Shown piece by piece: positions 16,345 to 24,847 of a DNA stretch of 59,681 bases. Each line of letters opens with the position of its first letter. Positions within the stretch are counted from its first letter, which is position 1. A program made the position numbers and the translations under genes. The stretch lies in NCBI RefSeq assembly GCF_021129155.1, contig NZ_JAJOMC010000026.1:1-59681 (forward strand), written 5' to 3'. The stretch comes from Arthrobacter sp. AK04. Its GTDB lineage: Bacteria; Actinomycetota; Actinomycetes; Actinomycetales; Micrococcaceae. The notes beneath the pieces are model-generated. The model was not told the DNA's origin. It worked only from the letters and a program-made list of their open reading frames with translations, and searched no databases.

Positions 16345-17997
16345 ATGCCCACCGCACCTGCCGCGCGCGCCGCCGGAGAAACCCTGACACAGCGCCAGAT
16401 TGTCACCGTGATGGTGGGCCTGATGCTGGGCATGTTCCTGGCATCGCTGGACCAGACCATTGTGTCCACGTCCATTTACACCATCGCCAACGACCTGGAC
16501 GGGCTCTCGCTCCAGGCCTGGGCAACCACTGCCTACCTGATCACCTCCACGGTCAGCACACCCCTGTATGGCAAGCTAAGCGACATCTTCGGCCGCCGCC
16601 CGCTGTACCTGACCGCCATCGTGATCTTCCTGGTGGGCTCCCTGTACGCAGGGTCGGTGCACTCCATGACCGAACTGGCGCTGGCCCGCGGCGTCCAGGG
16701 GCTTGGGGCGGGCGGCCTGCTGGCACTCGCGCTGACCATCATCGGCGACATCGTCTCGCTCAAGGACCGGGCGAAGTACCAGGGCTACTTCATGTCCGTG
16801 TTCGGCATCTCCTCCGTATTGGGCCCCGTGGTGGGCGGCGCGTTCGCCGGTTCCGCCAACATCCTGGGCTTTGAGGGCTGGCGCTGGGTGTTCTTCATCA
16901 ACCTGCCCATCGGCCTGGCCGCGCTCGCCGTGGTGTTCCTGTTCCTGCACCTGCCGGCCAAGCACGTGAAGCAGAGGATCGACTACTTCGGCGCCGCGGC
17001 CATCACGCTGGCCATCGTGCCGCTGCTGCTGGTGGCGGAGCAGGGCCGCAGCTGGGGCTGGACGTCCTTCAACTCCTTCCTCTGCTACGGCCTGGGCGTG
17101 GCGGGCATCGCCTGGTTCCTGCTGGCTGAGAAGCGGGCCGGCGACTACGCCCTCATTCCCCTGCGACTCTTCCGGAATGTGACGTTCGGCCTGTCCTCGC
17201 TGCTGAACTTCATCATCGGCATCGGCATGTTCGGTGCCATCGCCATGCTCCCGCTGTACCTGCAGCTGGTAAAGGGCCTCACGCCCACGGAAGCAGGCCT
17301 GATGATGATCACCTTCACCGTAGGAATCCTCACCGGCTCCATCACGGCAGGCCGCACCATCTCGGCGTCCGGCACGTACCGGATCTTCCCCATCATGGGC
17401 ACGGCCATCCTCACCGCGGCCGCCACCGCCATGGGGCTGTCCCTGGGCGTGGACACTGGCCTCTGGGTTCCCGGCGTGATCGCGGTGTTCTTCGGAATGG
17501 GCCTGGGCTTCTGCATGCAGCCGCTCACCCTGGCAATGCAGGTGTCCGTGCCGCGCCAGGACATGGGCGTGGGCACCTCCTCCGCCGCGTTCTTCCGCTC
17601 CATGGGCGGCGCCGTAGGCACGGCCGTGTTCATCTCCATGCTGTTCAGCCTGGCCGCCACCCGGATTGCCGACACCATGAAGGCCGCGATGGGAAGTCCG
17701 GAGTACCAGGCGGTCCTGCAGGACCCGGCGGTGGCAACAGACCCCGCCAACGCCAAGCTGTACGAGTTCTTCCAGAACGGCGCGACCAACGAGTCCCTCA
17801 ATGACACCAGCTGGCTCCACACCGCCAACAGCACCCTGACGCGCCCCATCACCGAGGGCTTCGCCTACGCCATCGATGCCGTCATGCTCACCGCGGCCGC
17901 GCTCACCGGCATCGCGTTCCTGATCAGTTTCGCGCTGCCCAACAAGAAGCTCACGGATCCCAAGGCGGCCTCCCAGGAGACGGTGCCGGCCCACTGA
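16345..17997 (+). CDS. DHA2 family (EmrB/QacA) drug exporter
   Basis: A 550-residue protein with about fourteen hydrophobic segments, the usual number and length of the drug:H+ antiporter-2 family. Motif D1-like LASLDQTIVSTSIYTIANDL in TM1, motif A GKLSDIFGRRPLYL and motif C GISSVLGPVVGGAFAG are all present. It should expel lipophilic drugs or a metabolite using proton motive force. ATG 16345 has GGAG upstream; TTG 16312 would add eleven residues. An inserted region of about 80 residues (TRIADTMKAAMGS to WLHTANSTL) between the last two segments is the extracytoplasmic loop usual in actinobacterial members. Expression is probably repressed at 16288-16310. Confidence 0.9.
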   Translation: MPTAPAARAAGETLTQRQIVTVMVGLMLGMFLASLDQTIVSTSIYTIANDLDGLSLQAWATTAYLITSTVSTPLYGKLSDIFGRRPLYLTAIVIFLVGSLYAGSVHSMTELALARGVQGLGAGGLLALALTIIGDIVSLKDRAKYQGYFMSVFGISSVLGPVVGGAFAGSANILGFEGWRWVFFINLPIGLAALAVVFLFLHLPAKHVKQRIDYFGAAAITLAIVPLLLVAEQGRSWGWTSFNSFLCYGLGVAGIAWFLLAEKRAGDYALIPLRLFRNVTFGLSSLLNFIIGIGMFGAIAMLPLYLQLVKGLTPTEAGLMMITFTVGILTGSITAGRTISASGTYRIFPIMGTAILTAAATAMGLSLGVDTGLWVPGVIAVFFGMGLGFCMQPLTLAMQVSVPRQDMGVGTSSAAFFRSMGGAVGTAVFISMLFSLAATRIADTMKAAMGSPEYQAVLQDPAVATDPANAKLYEFFQNGATNESLNDTSWLHTANSTLTRPITEGFAYAIDAVMLTAAALTGIAFLISFALPNKKLTDPKAASQETVPAH

Positions 17998-18365
17998 GCC
18001 GGCCCGCCCGGCCCCGCAGGACGCCGGCGGCGGGCGGGCCCCCCCCCGGGCGGCGGCAGATTAGGGGACCCCGGGCCACAAAACCCCCGCCCCCAAAAAA
18101 GCACCTCGCGTACCCCCGGGCGCCCCCCCTGGCGGGGGGCCCGCCCCAATGCCCCGCCCCGCCCGCCCCCGCAGCACGCCGCCGGCGGCGCGCCCCGCCG
18201 TCGTCGTCCTCTATTTGCGGACAAGCGGCCATGCATCCGGCGCCCGACTGGAACGGCGCCCCGTGGCATGGAACACTGTGTAACGCGTGTGCGCCGGCCC
18301 AGGGCCGGTTCCGCAGCCGACGACGTCCGCACCGCATCCACCAAAACCCAGACCTAGGGAGACCC
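17998..18365. other. C-rich low-complexity spacer without a gene
   Basis: This 368-base gap has no supportable ORF. From 18000 to 18200 it is extremely rich in C/G runs (nine Cs near 18041, seven near 18122, six Gs near 18135). GCCCCCC/GGGGGGC forms a perfect seven-base hairpin at 18121-18140. Two stretches around 18013-18040 and 18160-18196 are degenerate direct copies containing CCCCGCAG.ACGCCG. Homopolymers of this length are prone to sequencing error. Closer to 18366 the region must hold the symporter promoter, but I see no good -35/-10 pair. Confidence 0.6.
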
Positions 18366-19802
18366 ATGCCCACTGCACAGGAGCAGACAACCGCCCAAAT
18401 ACCGCAGCGGGTGATCTGGCTGGCGCTCGCGGGCGCGGTGGGCGGATTCCTGTTCGGCTTTGACTCGTCGGTGGTCAACGGCGCCGTGGACGCCATGAAG
18501 GACGAGTTCGCGCTGTCGGAGGCCGTAACCGGCTTCGCGGTGGCCGTCGCGCTGCTTGGCTGCGCTGCGGGCGCCTACCTCGCGGGCAAGGTGGCAGACC
18601 ACTACGGGCGCATCCCCGCCATGAAGCTGGGCGCGCTGCTCTTCCTGGTGAGCGCCCTGGGCACGGGCTTTGCCTTCGGCGTCTGGGACCTGGTCTTCTG
18701 GCGCCTGGTGGGCGGCCTGGGGATCGGCCTCGCCTCGGTCATTGCCCCGGCCTACATTTCCGAGATTTCGCCGCGGCACGTCCGCGGCCGGCTGGCCTCG
18801 CTGCAGCAGCTGGCCATCACCACGGGTATCTTTGCGGCGCTGCTCTCCGACGCGCTCCTGGCAACCGGCGCCGGCGGCGCCGGCCAGGCCTACTGGCTGG
18901 GGATCGAGGCCTGGCGCTGGATGTTCCTGGCCGGAGCCCTGCCCGCGGTCGTGTACGGCTGGATCGCCTTTACCCTTCCCGAGTCCCCGCGCTTCCTGGT
19001 GTTCCAAGGCAAGGAAGACGAAGCCCGGAAGGTCTTCGATTCCATCGTCCCCGCCGGCGAAACGGACCGGCACATCCGCGAAATCCAGGACGCCATCGAA
19101 GAGGACAAGCTGGCCGGCCAAAAAGGCTCCGTGCGCGGCAAGACGTTCGGCCTTCAGGCAGTGGTGTGGGTGGGCATCACCCTGTCCGTCCTGCAGCAGT
19201 TCGTGGGCATCAACGTGATCTTCTACTACTCCACCACCCTTTGGAAGGCCGTGGGCTTCCAGGAGAAGGACTCCCTCACCATCTCCGTGGCCACGTCCGT
19301 CACCAACATCCTGGTCACGCTGGTGGCGATTGCCCTGGTGGACCGCATCGGCCGCCGGCCCATCCTGCTGGCCGGTTCCGTGGGCATGGCGGTGTCCCTG
19401 GGTGCCATGGCCCTGGCTTTCTCCACCGCCGTGGGTTCCGGTGACGAGATTTCCCTGCCCGGCGCGTGGGGTCCGGTGGCGCTGGTGGCGGCCAACGTCT
19501 TTGTGGTCAGCTTCGGCGCCTCGTGGGGTCCGCTGGTGTGGGTCCTGCTGGGTGAGATCTTCCCGTCCCGGATCCGCGCCCGCGCCCTGGGACTGGCCGC
19601 GGCGGCCCAGTGGGTGGCGAACTTCGTGATCACGCTCAGCTTCCCCGTGATGGCCGCCGGCTCGCTGCCGCTCACCTACGCCATGTACGCCCTGTTTGCC
19701 GCGGCGTCCTTCTTCTTCGTGATGTTCAAGGTCCCCGAGACCAACGGGATGTCCCTGGAGCAGGCCGAAACGCTGTTCGTGCGCAAGGGCTCCGCAGCGT
19801 AG
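18366..19802 (+). CDS. Sugar porter family MFS symporter
   Basis: A 478-residue, twelve-segment sugar:H+ symporter of the XylE/GalP/GlcP group. Signatures: GGFLFGFDSSVVNGA in TM1, VADHYGRIPAMKLG, PESPRFLV at the end of TM6, QQFVGINVIFYYSTTLW in TM7 (sugar-contact QQ and YYS), VDRIGRRPILLAG and the C-terminal PETNGMSLEQ. Glucose, xylose or another monosaccharide is likely; the exact sugar cannot be told. ATG 18366 follows AGGGAG; the 45 upstream in-frame residues from 18231 are Arg/His-rich and not family-like. The gene is monocistronic and ends at the hairpin 19834-19875. Confidence 0.92.
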   Translation: MPTAQEQTTAQIPQRVIWLALAGAVGGFLFGFDSSVVNGAVDAMKDEFALSEAVTGFAVAVALLGCAAGAYLAGKVADHYGRIPAMKLGALLFLVSALGTGFAFGVWDLVFWRLVGGLGIGLASVIAPAYISEISPRHVRGRLASLQQLAITTGIFAALLSDALLATGAGGAGQAYWLGIEAWRWMFLAGALPAVVYGWIAFTLPESPRFLVFQGKEDEARKVFDSIVPAGETDRHIREIQDAIEEDKLAGQKGSVRGKTFGLQAVVWVGITLSVLQQFVGINVIFYYSTTLWKAVGFQEKDSLTISVATSVTNILVTLVAIALVDRIGRRPILLAGSVGMAVSLGAMALAFSTAVGSGDEISLPGAWGPVALVAANVFVVSFGASWGPLVWVLLGEIFPSRIRARALGLAAAAQWVANFVITLSFPVMAAGSLPLTYAMYALFAAASFFFVMFKVPETNGMSLEQAETLFVRKGSAA

Positions 19803-19833
19803 GGCAACGCTCTTTCACTTATTGCCGGAAAAC

Positions 19834-19875
19834 CGTAAACCCTCCTTCACTTTTTCTTGTGCGGGAGGGTTTACG
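19834..19875. terminator. Bidirectional hairpin terminator
   Basis: Perfect twelve-base arms CGTAAACCCTCC (19834-19845) and GGAGGGTTTACG (19864-19875), with a T-rich loop. It lies between the convergent sugar porter and GNAT genes. Confidence 0.75.
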
Positions 19876-19905
19876 CGTTCCGGGCACGGGGCGCCACCGG
19901 GGCCA

Positions 19906-20496
19906 TCAGAGCGGAAGCTTCATGCCTTCATGGTCCGCTGCGAAGCCGAGCCGCTGATAGAAGCGGTGCGCCGCAGTCCGCGATTTGTGGGTGGTCAGCT
20001 GCAGCAGTGTGCAGCCGCGGCGGCGGGACTCCTCGATGGCCCACTGCATCATGCGGGCGCCAATACCCTGGCCCCGGGCGCTCGCCGCCACCCGCACGCC
20101 CTCGATCTGCGAGCGCCACGCACCCTGCCGCGAGATGCCGGGCAGGAAAATGATCTGGAAGGTAGCCACCAAAGGACCGCCAACTGCCCCTTGCGGCGCC
20201 AACTCCCCCACGACGAGCACGTGGCAGGGGTCGGCGTCGATCGCTTCAAAGGCGCGCTCGTAGGAATCCATATCCCCTTGGCGCTCCCGCCCGGCACCCA
20301 TGGAATCATCCGCGAGGAGCCGCACGACGGCAGGCAGGTCCCCGCGCACGGCGGGACGGAGCCGGAAAGTCCCGCCGTCGACGTCGGCCGTCAGCAAAAG
20401 GGCGGGGCACCTGGGTTGCGGATCACCCCTCCAGCATTCCACGGCCAGCTGCCACCGGCCGGGAGCGTGGATTCCTTGTGATCCGCCACGCCCCAT
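19906..20496 (-). CDS. GNAT family N-acetyltransferase
   Basis: A protein of up to 196 residues. From about residue 40 on it is a complete single GNAT domain: FRLRPAVRGDLPAVVRLL, QIEGVRVAASARGQGIGARMMQWAI (acetyl-CoA loop RGQGIG), and the C-terminal QLTTHKSRTAAHRFYQRLGF. The last block is the typical amino-acid or small-amine acetyltransferase ending. The first ~35 residues are unlike the family and no Shine-Dalgarno precedes the ATG; TTG at 20397 is a possible later start. The substrate is unknown. Confidence 0.83.
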   Translation of the reverse strand: MGRGGSQGIHAPGRWQLAVECWRGDPQPRCPALLLTADVDGGTFRLRPAVRGDLPAVVRLLADDSMGAGRERQGDMDSYERAFEAIDADPCHVLVVGELAPQGAVGGPLVATFQIIFLPGISRQGAWRSQIEGVRVAASARGQGIGARMMQWAIEESRRRGCTLLQLTTHKSRTAAHRFYQRLGFAADHEGMKLPL

Positions 20497-20547
20497 GCTT
20501 GGCTGGGGGGCCAGCGTTGGAATGCATGGCCTAATTGGGGGAGGTCC

Positions 20548-20835
20548 GTGATGGATCAGAAAACAGCGTCAGGCTTGCCGGGGAAAACCCTGCGGGCAGG
20601 AATCATCGTTGGAGTGGTTGGCGCGTTCGCGGTCATCCTCGCACCCCAGATAATGCAGTCGCTGCAGCTGGGTCCGTCCTACTCGCAGGCTGTGGCCGCG
20701 GCCCTCAGCGTGGCGTTCCAGCTCGTCACGCTGTTCTTCCTGCCGTTGTCCGCGGCGCTGATAGCCGCCTCCCTGGTGATGCGGTACCTGGCCTCAGTAC
20801 TCACCGCGGATGCGGCGCACGGTCAGGCGAAGTAG
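20548..20835 (+). CDS. Small two-segment membrane protein
   Basis: A 94-95-residue protein with two predicted membrane helices (about 17-40 and 50-82) and short polar ends. GGGGGAGG lies seven bases before overlapping starts GTG 20548 and ATG 20551, so translation is well supported. I do not recognise a family. It overlaps the 3' end of the convergent siderophore ATPase gene by 13 bases. No function can be assigned. Confidence 0.65.
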   Translation: MMDQKTASGLPGKTLRAGIIVGVVGAFAVILAPQIMQSLQLGPSYSQAVAAALSVAFQLVTLFFLPLSAALIAASLVMRYLASVLTADAAHGQAK

Positions 20836-21581
20836 ACGCCGATCCGGTTGCCGTCGATGTCCTCGATGCGGATGTCGATGTCATAGACGTCGCGGAGCAT
20901 GGCCTGCTGCATGATCTGGCGGGGGCTGCCCTGGTGTACCAGCCGCCCGTCCTTCATCGCCAGGATGGTGTCCGAGTAGCAGGACGCAAAGTTGATGTCG
21001 TGGACCACCAGGACGATTGTCTTCCCGAACTCGTCGGCCAGCCGGCGCAGGAGCCGCATCATCTCCACGGAGTGTTTCATGTCCAGGTTGTTCAGCGGCT
21101 CATCCAGCAGCAGGTACTGCGTATCCTGCGCGAGCACCATCGCAATGAAGGCCCGCTGGCGCTGGCCGCCCGAGAGCTCGTCCACGAACTTGTCCGCCAT
21201 GGGGGTCAGGTCCAGGTGGCCAATGGCCTCTTCCACCTTGGCAAGGTCCTGCACCGTGGGCCGGCCGCCGGAGTGCGGGAACCGGCCAAACGCCACGAGG
21301 TCACGGACCGTAAGGCGCATGGTGAGGTGGTTCTCCTGCCTCAGGATGGCCATGGTCCGGGCGAGTTCGCGGCTGTCTGTAGCGGCGATATCCAGTCCGG
21401 CTACAGAGACGGATCCGGACTCGAGCGGCTGGAGCCTGCTGATGAGCGAGAGCAGCGTGGACTTGCCCGCCCCGTTGGGGCCGATGATGGAGGTGATACC
21501 GCCCGCCGGGATCACGCAGCTGACGCCGTCCAGGACGGCCTGTCCACCGTAGCTTTTGGAGACGCTCCGGACGTCGATCAT
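20823..21581 (-). CDS. Siderophore ABC importer, ATP-binding subunit
   Basis: A 252-residue ABC ATPase of the FecE/YclP type. Walker A GPNGAGKST, signature LSGGQRQRAFIAM, Walker B YLLLDEP, D-loop LNNLD and switch His in VVHDINF are complete. The Q-loop region MAILRQENHLTMRLTVRDLVAFGRFP is very like YclP of the Bacillus petrobactin importer. It is the last gene of a leftward operon of lipoprotein, permease, permease and ATPase, 40 bases after the second permease. It powers ferric-siderophore uptake, probably of a catecholate type. Confidence 0.92.
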   Translation of the reverse strand: MIDVRSVSKSYGGQAVLDGVSCVIPAGGITSIIGPNGAGKSTLLSLISRLQPLESGSVSVAGLDIAATDSRELARTMAILRQENHLTMRLTVRDLVAFGRFPHSGGRPTVQDLAKVEEAIGHLDLTPMADKFVDELSGGQRQRAFIAMVLAQDTQYLLLDEPLNNLDMKHSVEMMRLLRRLADEFGKTIVLVVHDINFASCYSDTILAMKDGRLVHQGSPRQIMQQAMLRDVYDIDIRIEDIDGNRIGVYFA

Positions 21582-21621
21582 GTCCGGGCGCCCCTGGCCG
21601 CGGTGCAGGAAGTTGGGCGGA

Positions 21622-22668
21622 TCATTTGAGCGAACCTTTCAGCAGGAGGTAGAGGAACAGGATGCCTCCGGTGAACTCGATGACCACGCTCAGGGCGGTG
21701 CTGAAGCCGAAGACCTGCTCCAGGAGCAGCTGCCCGCCCACCAGGGCAACCGCGCCGATCAGCACCACGATGGGCAGCAGCCAGGAATGGCTGAACCCGC
21801 GGCACAGCTGGTAGCCCAGGCTCACCACCAGCAGCCCGAAGAAGGTTACCGGACCTACCAGTGCGGTGGAGACTGCCACGAGCAGCGAACATCCCAGCAG
21901 CACGCGCATCACCACCTTCCCGTGGTCCACGCCCACGTTGATGGCAACGTCCCGTCCCAGCGCCAGCACATCCAGGGTGTGCCGGGCGCGCCACACCACG
22001 GCACAGACAACCGCGACGATCCCCGCTGAGACGCCCAGCAGCGCCGGATCCACATTGTTGAAGCTCGCAAAGAACAGGTCCTGGAGGATGATGAACTCGC
22101 TGGGTTCCATGAGCCGCTGCAGCAGGGAGGACAGGCCGCGGAAGAGGCTTCCGAGGACCACTCCCACCAGCAGGAGAAGGTGCAGCGACCTGGTGGCCCC
22201 CGTGAACATCCAGCGGTACAGCAGTGCGCTGAACACCACCATCAGCAGCACTTCGACGCCGAACTGCAGCGTGGGCGGGGCGGCCACCACGGCGGCGGCT
22301 CCCAGGGTGAACGCCAGGACCGTCTGCACCAGGATGTACAGCGAGTCGAAGCCCATGATGGACGGCGTCAGGATGCGGTTGGCGGTAACGGTCTGGAACA
22401 GGAGCGTGGAGACGCCCACCGCAACGGCAACCAGCAGCATGGCAGCCACCTTGATGGCGCGGCGCGGCAGGATGTAACCCACGTTGCCTTTCAGGTCGAA
22501 GAGTAGGAAGAAGCAGACGACGGCGACAGTCACCGCGAGCAGGATGCCCGCCACCAGCTGCGGCGGGGCGTTGCGGACGGCGGTTTTGAGCTTCCGGGGA
22601 AGAGAGGCCGGCCGCTGGCGGGCGGGCGGTGGCTCCACCGGCGGCAGCAGCGTTGAGCTGTCAGGCAT
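21622..22668 (-). CDS. Siderophore ABC importer, FecCD permease 2
   Basis: A 348-residue permease with about nine or ten hydrophobic segments of the BtuC/FecCD family. The EAA-like ATPase-contact loop is LGRDVAINVGVDHGKV, and the segment GPVTFFGLLVVSLGYQLCRGFSH is the conserved second cytoplasmic block (GPIxFVGLxxPH in many homologues; here LVVSLGY). A proline-rich N-terminus (residues 5-30) precedes the first helix. The gene starts inside the last eight bases of the first permease, so the two are translationally coupled and form a heterodimeric channel. Confidence 0.9.
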   Translation of the reverse strand: MPDSSTLLPPVEPPPARQRPASLPRKLKTAVRNAPPQLVAGILLAVTVAVVCFFLLFDLKGNVGYILPRRAIKVAAMLLVAVAVGVSTLLFQTVTANRILTPSIMGFDSLYILVQTVLAFTLGAAAVVAAPPTLQFGVEVLLMVVFSALLYRWMFTGATRSLHLLLLVGVVLGSLFRGLSSLLQRLMEPSEFIILQDLFFASFNNVDPALLGVSAGIVAVVCAVVWRARHTLDVLALGRDVAINVGVDHGKVVMRVLLGCSLLVAVSTALVGPVTFFGLLVVSLGYQLCRGFSHSWLLPIVVLIGAVALVGGQLLLEQVFGFSTALSVVIEFTGGILFLYLLLKGSLK

Positions 22669-23668
22669 TGCGTTTCCTCAGGATCAGGACGAGGAAGAGG
22701 ACAGCGCCCAGGACGGACATCACCATGCCCACCGGGACCTCGTAGGGATAGCGGATGGTGCGGCCGATGATGTCGCAGACCAGCACGAACGCGGCGCCGA
22801 ACAAAGCTGTCCAGGGAACGGCGCGGCGGAGGTTGTCGCCGAAGATGAGGGACACGATGTTGGGCACCACGAGTCCAAGGAAAGGCACTGCGCCTACCGT
22901 TGTAACCACTACGGCCGAGATCAGCGAGACGATGATGAGTCCCAGCCGCATGGTCCGGCCATAGTTCAAGCCCAGGTTGGTGGTGAAGTCCTGTCCCATC
23001 CCGGCCACCGTGAAACGGTCCGCGGCCAGCAGCCCCAGCAGTATCAGCACGGCGACAATCCACAGCAGCTCGTACCGGCCGCGCAGGACCCCGGAGAAGT
23101 CGCCGATCATCCAGTTACTGAGGGTCTGCAGCAGGTCGTAGCGGTAGGCGAAGAACGTGGTGACCGCAGCGATGACCCCGCCCAGCATGATGCCCACCAG
23201 CGGGATCAGCAGGGTGTTGCGGGCCGGCAGGCGCCGCAGGATCGCCAGGAACAGCGCAGTCCCCAGCAGTGCGAAGGCGCTGGCCACCAGCATCTTCACC
23301 AGCACCGGTGCCTGCGGGGCGAAGACCGTGACCGCCAGGATCCCCAGGGTGGCAGATTCGACTGTCCCCACGGTGGACGGCTCCACGAAGCGGTTGCGGG
23401 CCATCAGCTGCATGATGAGCCCGGCCACCGCCACTGCCATCCCGGCCAGGACCACCGCGAGGGTCCGGGGAACGCGGGAGATCCAGAAGACATCCATGGC
23501 GGCAGTGTCCCCGGCCAGCAGGGCCGGAAGGGAAACGTCGCTGACGCCAACAAACATGCTGGCTGCGGCGAGGGCAAGGACGGCAACTGCGGCCGCAGCC
23601 AGGCCCGCACTGTGGCGGGCCCGGCTGCGGGTGGCCGGCGCAAGGGGGCGCACGGCGGTGACGGTCAT
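22661..23668 (-). CDS. Siderophore ABC importer, FecCD permease 1
   Basis: A 335-residue integral membrane protein of the BtuC/FecCD family with about nine hydrophobic segments. Conserved strings are RVPRTLAVVLAGMAVAVAGLIMQLMARNRFVEPSTVG near the N-terminus and AVPFLGLVVPNIVSLIFGDNLRRAVPWTALFGA near the C-terminus, the latter being the standard FLGLVVPNI block. Together with its overlapping partner it forms the transmembrane pathway for the ferric siderophore. It lies 25 bases downstream of the lipoprotein gene. Confidence 0.92.
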   Translation of the reverse strand: MTVTAVRPLAPATRSRARHSAGLAAAAVAVLALAAASMFVGVSDVSLPALLAGDTAAMDVFWISRVPRTLAVVLAGMAVAVAGLIMQLMARNRFVEPSTVGTVESATLGILAVTVFAPQAPVLVKMLVASAFALLGTALFLAILRRLPARNTLLIPLVGIMLGGVIAAVTTFFAYRYDLLQTLSNWMIGDFSGVLRGRYELLWIVAVLILLGLLAADRFTVAGMGQDFTTNLGLNYGRTMRLGLIIVSLISAVVVTTVGAVPFLGLVVPNIVSLIFGDNLRRAVPWTALFGAAFVLVCDIIGRTIRYPYEVPVGMVMSVLGAVLFLVLILRKRNA

Positions 23669-23693
23669 GGCTTTTGGGGCTTAGGTGGCGGCG

Positions 23694-24641
23694 TTACGCA
23701 ACGGAGTCGGCAACGGCATCCACCATTGCTTCGACGTTGTTGAGGCCGTAGCCCACGATGTACCAGCCGGCCGGGTCAAGGTTGATGACCTTGTTGTTCT
23801 TGGCGGCATTGGTGGACTGCACGAGTTCGTTGTCCAGGATGGGGTTGGCGGAGGAGCCCTCGGCACCCACCGCAGTGTCGCGGTTGATCACGTAAAGGAT
23901 GTCCGGGTTGACCTGCTTGATGTACTCAAAGGACACAGCTTCACCGTGGCTGCCCTCAACCTTGACGTCGGCCGCGGCGGGGACGCCCAGGACGTCATGG
24001 ATGATGCCGAACCTGGAACCTGCACCGTAGGCGGTGACCTCGCCGCCGGATGTCAGGACAATGAGCCCCTTGCCGGCTCCGGCTGCTTTGGTTTTGGTCT
24101 CCTCGATGGTGGCGTCCACGGCCGCGAGCTTCTCCTCCACCTCGGCTGACTTGCCGAAGATGGTTCCCAGCTTCCCGGTCTGTTCCTTGAAGCTTTCCAT
24201 CGGCCCGGCGGCATCAATGGACAGGTCGATGGTGGGGGCGATCTTGCTCAGTTCCTCGTAGGCGCCGGCGGTCCGGCCGGAGATGATGATGAGATCTGGA
24301 TCGCCGGCGCTGACGGCTTCGAAGTCGGGCTCCTTCAGGGAGCCGATCTTGGCGTACTTCCCGTCGGCGTACTTGCTGAGTGCGTCCGGGTAGGCCGCCT
24401 CCGGCACGCCGGAAGGTTCAACGCCCAGCGCGTCCAGGGTGTCCAGGACGCCGAGGTCGAACGTGAAGACCTTCTCCGGGTTGACCGGAACGTTGTCTGT
24501 GGTGCCCTGGGCGTGCTCCACGGTGATGGTCCCTGCCCCGTCAGCGGGCGTCGCCGTCGCGCTTCCGCCGCATGCGGTGACGGTCAGGAGTGCCGCTCCC
24601 GCCGCAAGTGCCCCCAGGTAGCTCGACAGCTTCTTCTTCAC
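23694..24641 (-). CDS. Siderophore-binding lipoprotein
   Basis: A 315-residue solute-binding protein with a lipoprotein signal: KKK, hydrophobic core and lipobox TVTAC with lipidated Cys24. The mature part is a FatB/CeuE/YclQ-like type III binding protein: RVFTFDLGVLDTLDAL-like start (VFTFDLGVLDTLDALGVE), DLIIISGRTAGAYEEL, NPDILYVINRDTAVG, and NKVINLDPAGWYIVGYGLNNV. This subgroup binds petrobactin and related catecholates. GTG 24641 has GGAG at good spacing; the 35 residues from ATG 24746 would cover the promoter and iron box, so I reject that start. Expression is probably iron-repressed via the site at 24702-24720. Confidence 0.9.
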   Translation of the reverse strand: MKKKLSSYLGALAAGAALLTVTACGGSATATPADGAGTITVEHAQGTTDNVPVNPEKVFTFDLGVLDTLDALGVEPSGVPEAAYPDALSKYADGKYAKIGSLKEPDFEAVSAGDPDLIIISGRTAGAYEELSKIAPTIDLSIDAAGPMESFKEQTGKLGTIFGKSAEVEEKLAAVDATIEETKTKAAGAGKGLIVLTSGGEVTAYGAGSRFGIIHDVLGVPAAADVKVEGSHGEAVSFEYIKQVNPDILYVINRDTAVGAEGSSANPILDNELVQSTNAAKNNKVINLDPAGWYIVGYGLNNVEAMVDAVADSVA

Positions 24642-24701
24642 TTTTTCTCCGCTCGGGTAATACGTCACAACTTCGTTGGCTAATAGTCCAGAGCCTATAA
24701 G

Positions 24702-24720
24702 TAAGGGAAGGCTAACTTCA
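24702..24720 (-). promoter_or_regulatory. DtxR/IdeR-like iron box
   Basis: The 19-base site reads TAAGGGAAGGCTAACTTCA on the plus strand and matches 14 of 19 positions of the IdeR consensus TTAGGTTAGGCTAACCTAA; on the opposite strand the core TTAGCCTT is kept. It lies 61 bases before the lipoprotein GTG. On the minus strand TTGAAG (24716-24721) and TAGGCT, spaced by 18, would make a promoter covering the box. Confidence 0.6.
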
Positions 24721-24767
24721 AAGCGGGAGGGGCAGCATTCCTTCACAAGTGGGGGACATCACAACGC

Positions 24768-24801
24768 ACGACGCCGGCACTCGGTTGAGTGCCGGCGTCG
24801 T
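24768..24801 (-). terminator. Hairpin terminator of the mtl operon
   Basis: A perfect fifteen-base stem: ACGACGCCGGCACTC (24768-24782), loop GGTT, GAGTGCCGGCGTCGT (24787-24801). It begins 46 bases after the mtlD stop and separates the mannitol genes from the co-directional siderophore operon. There is no U-tract. Confidence 0.8.
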
Positions 24802-24847
24802 GATTGCAGGAGGGCTGGGTAAAAAACCGCATCAACTGCGGGAGCGT

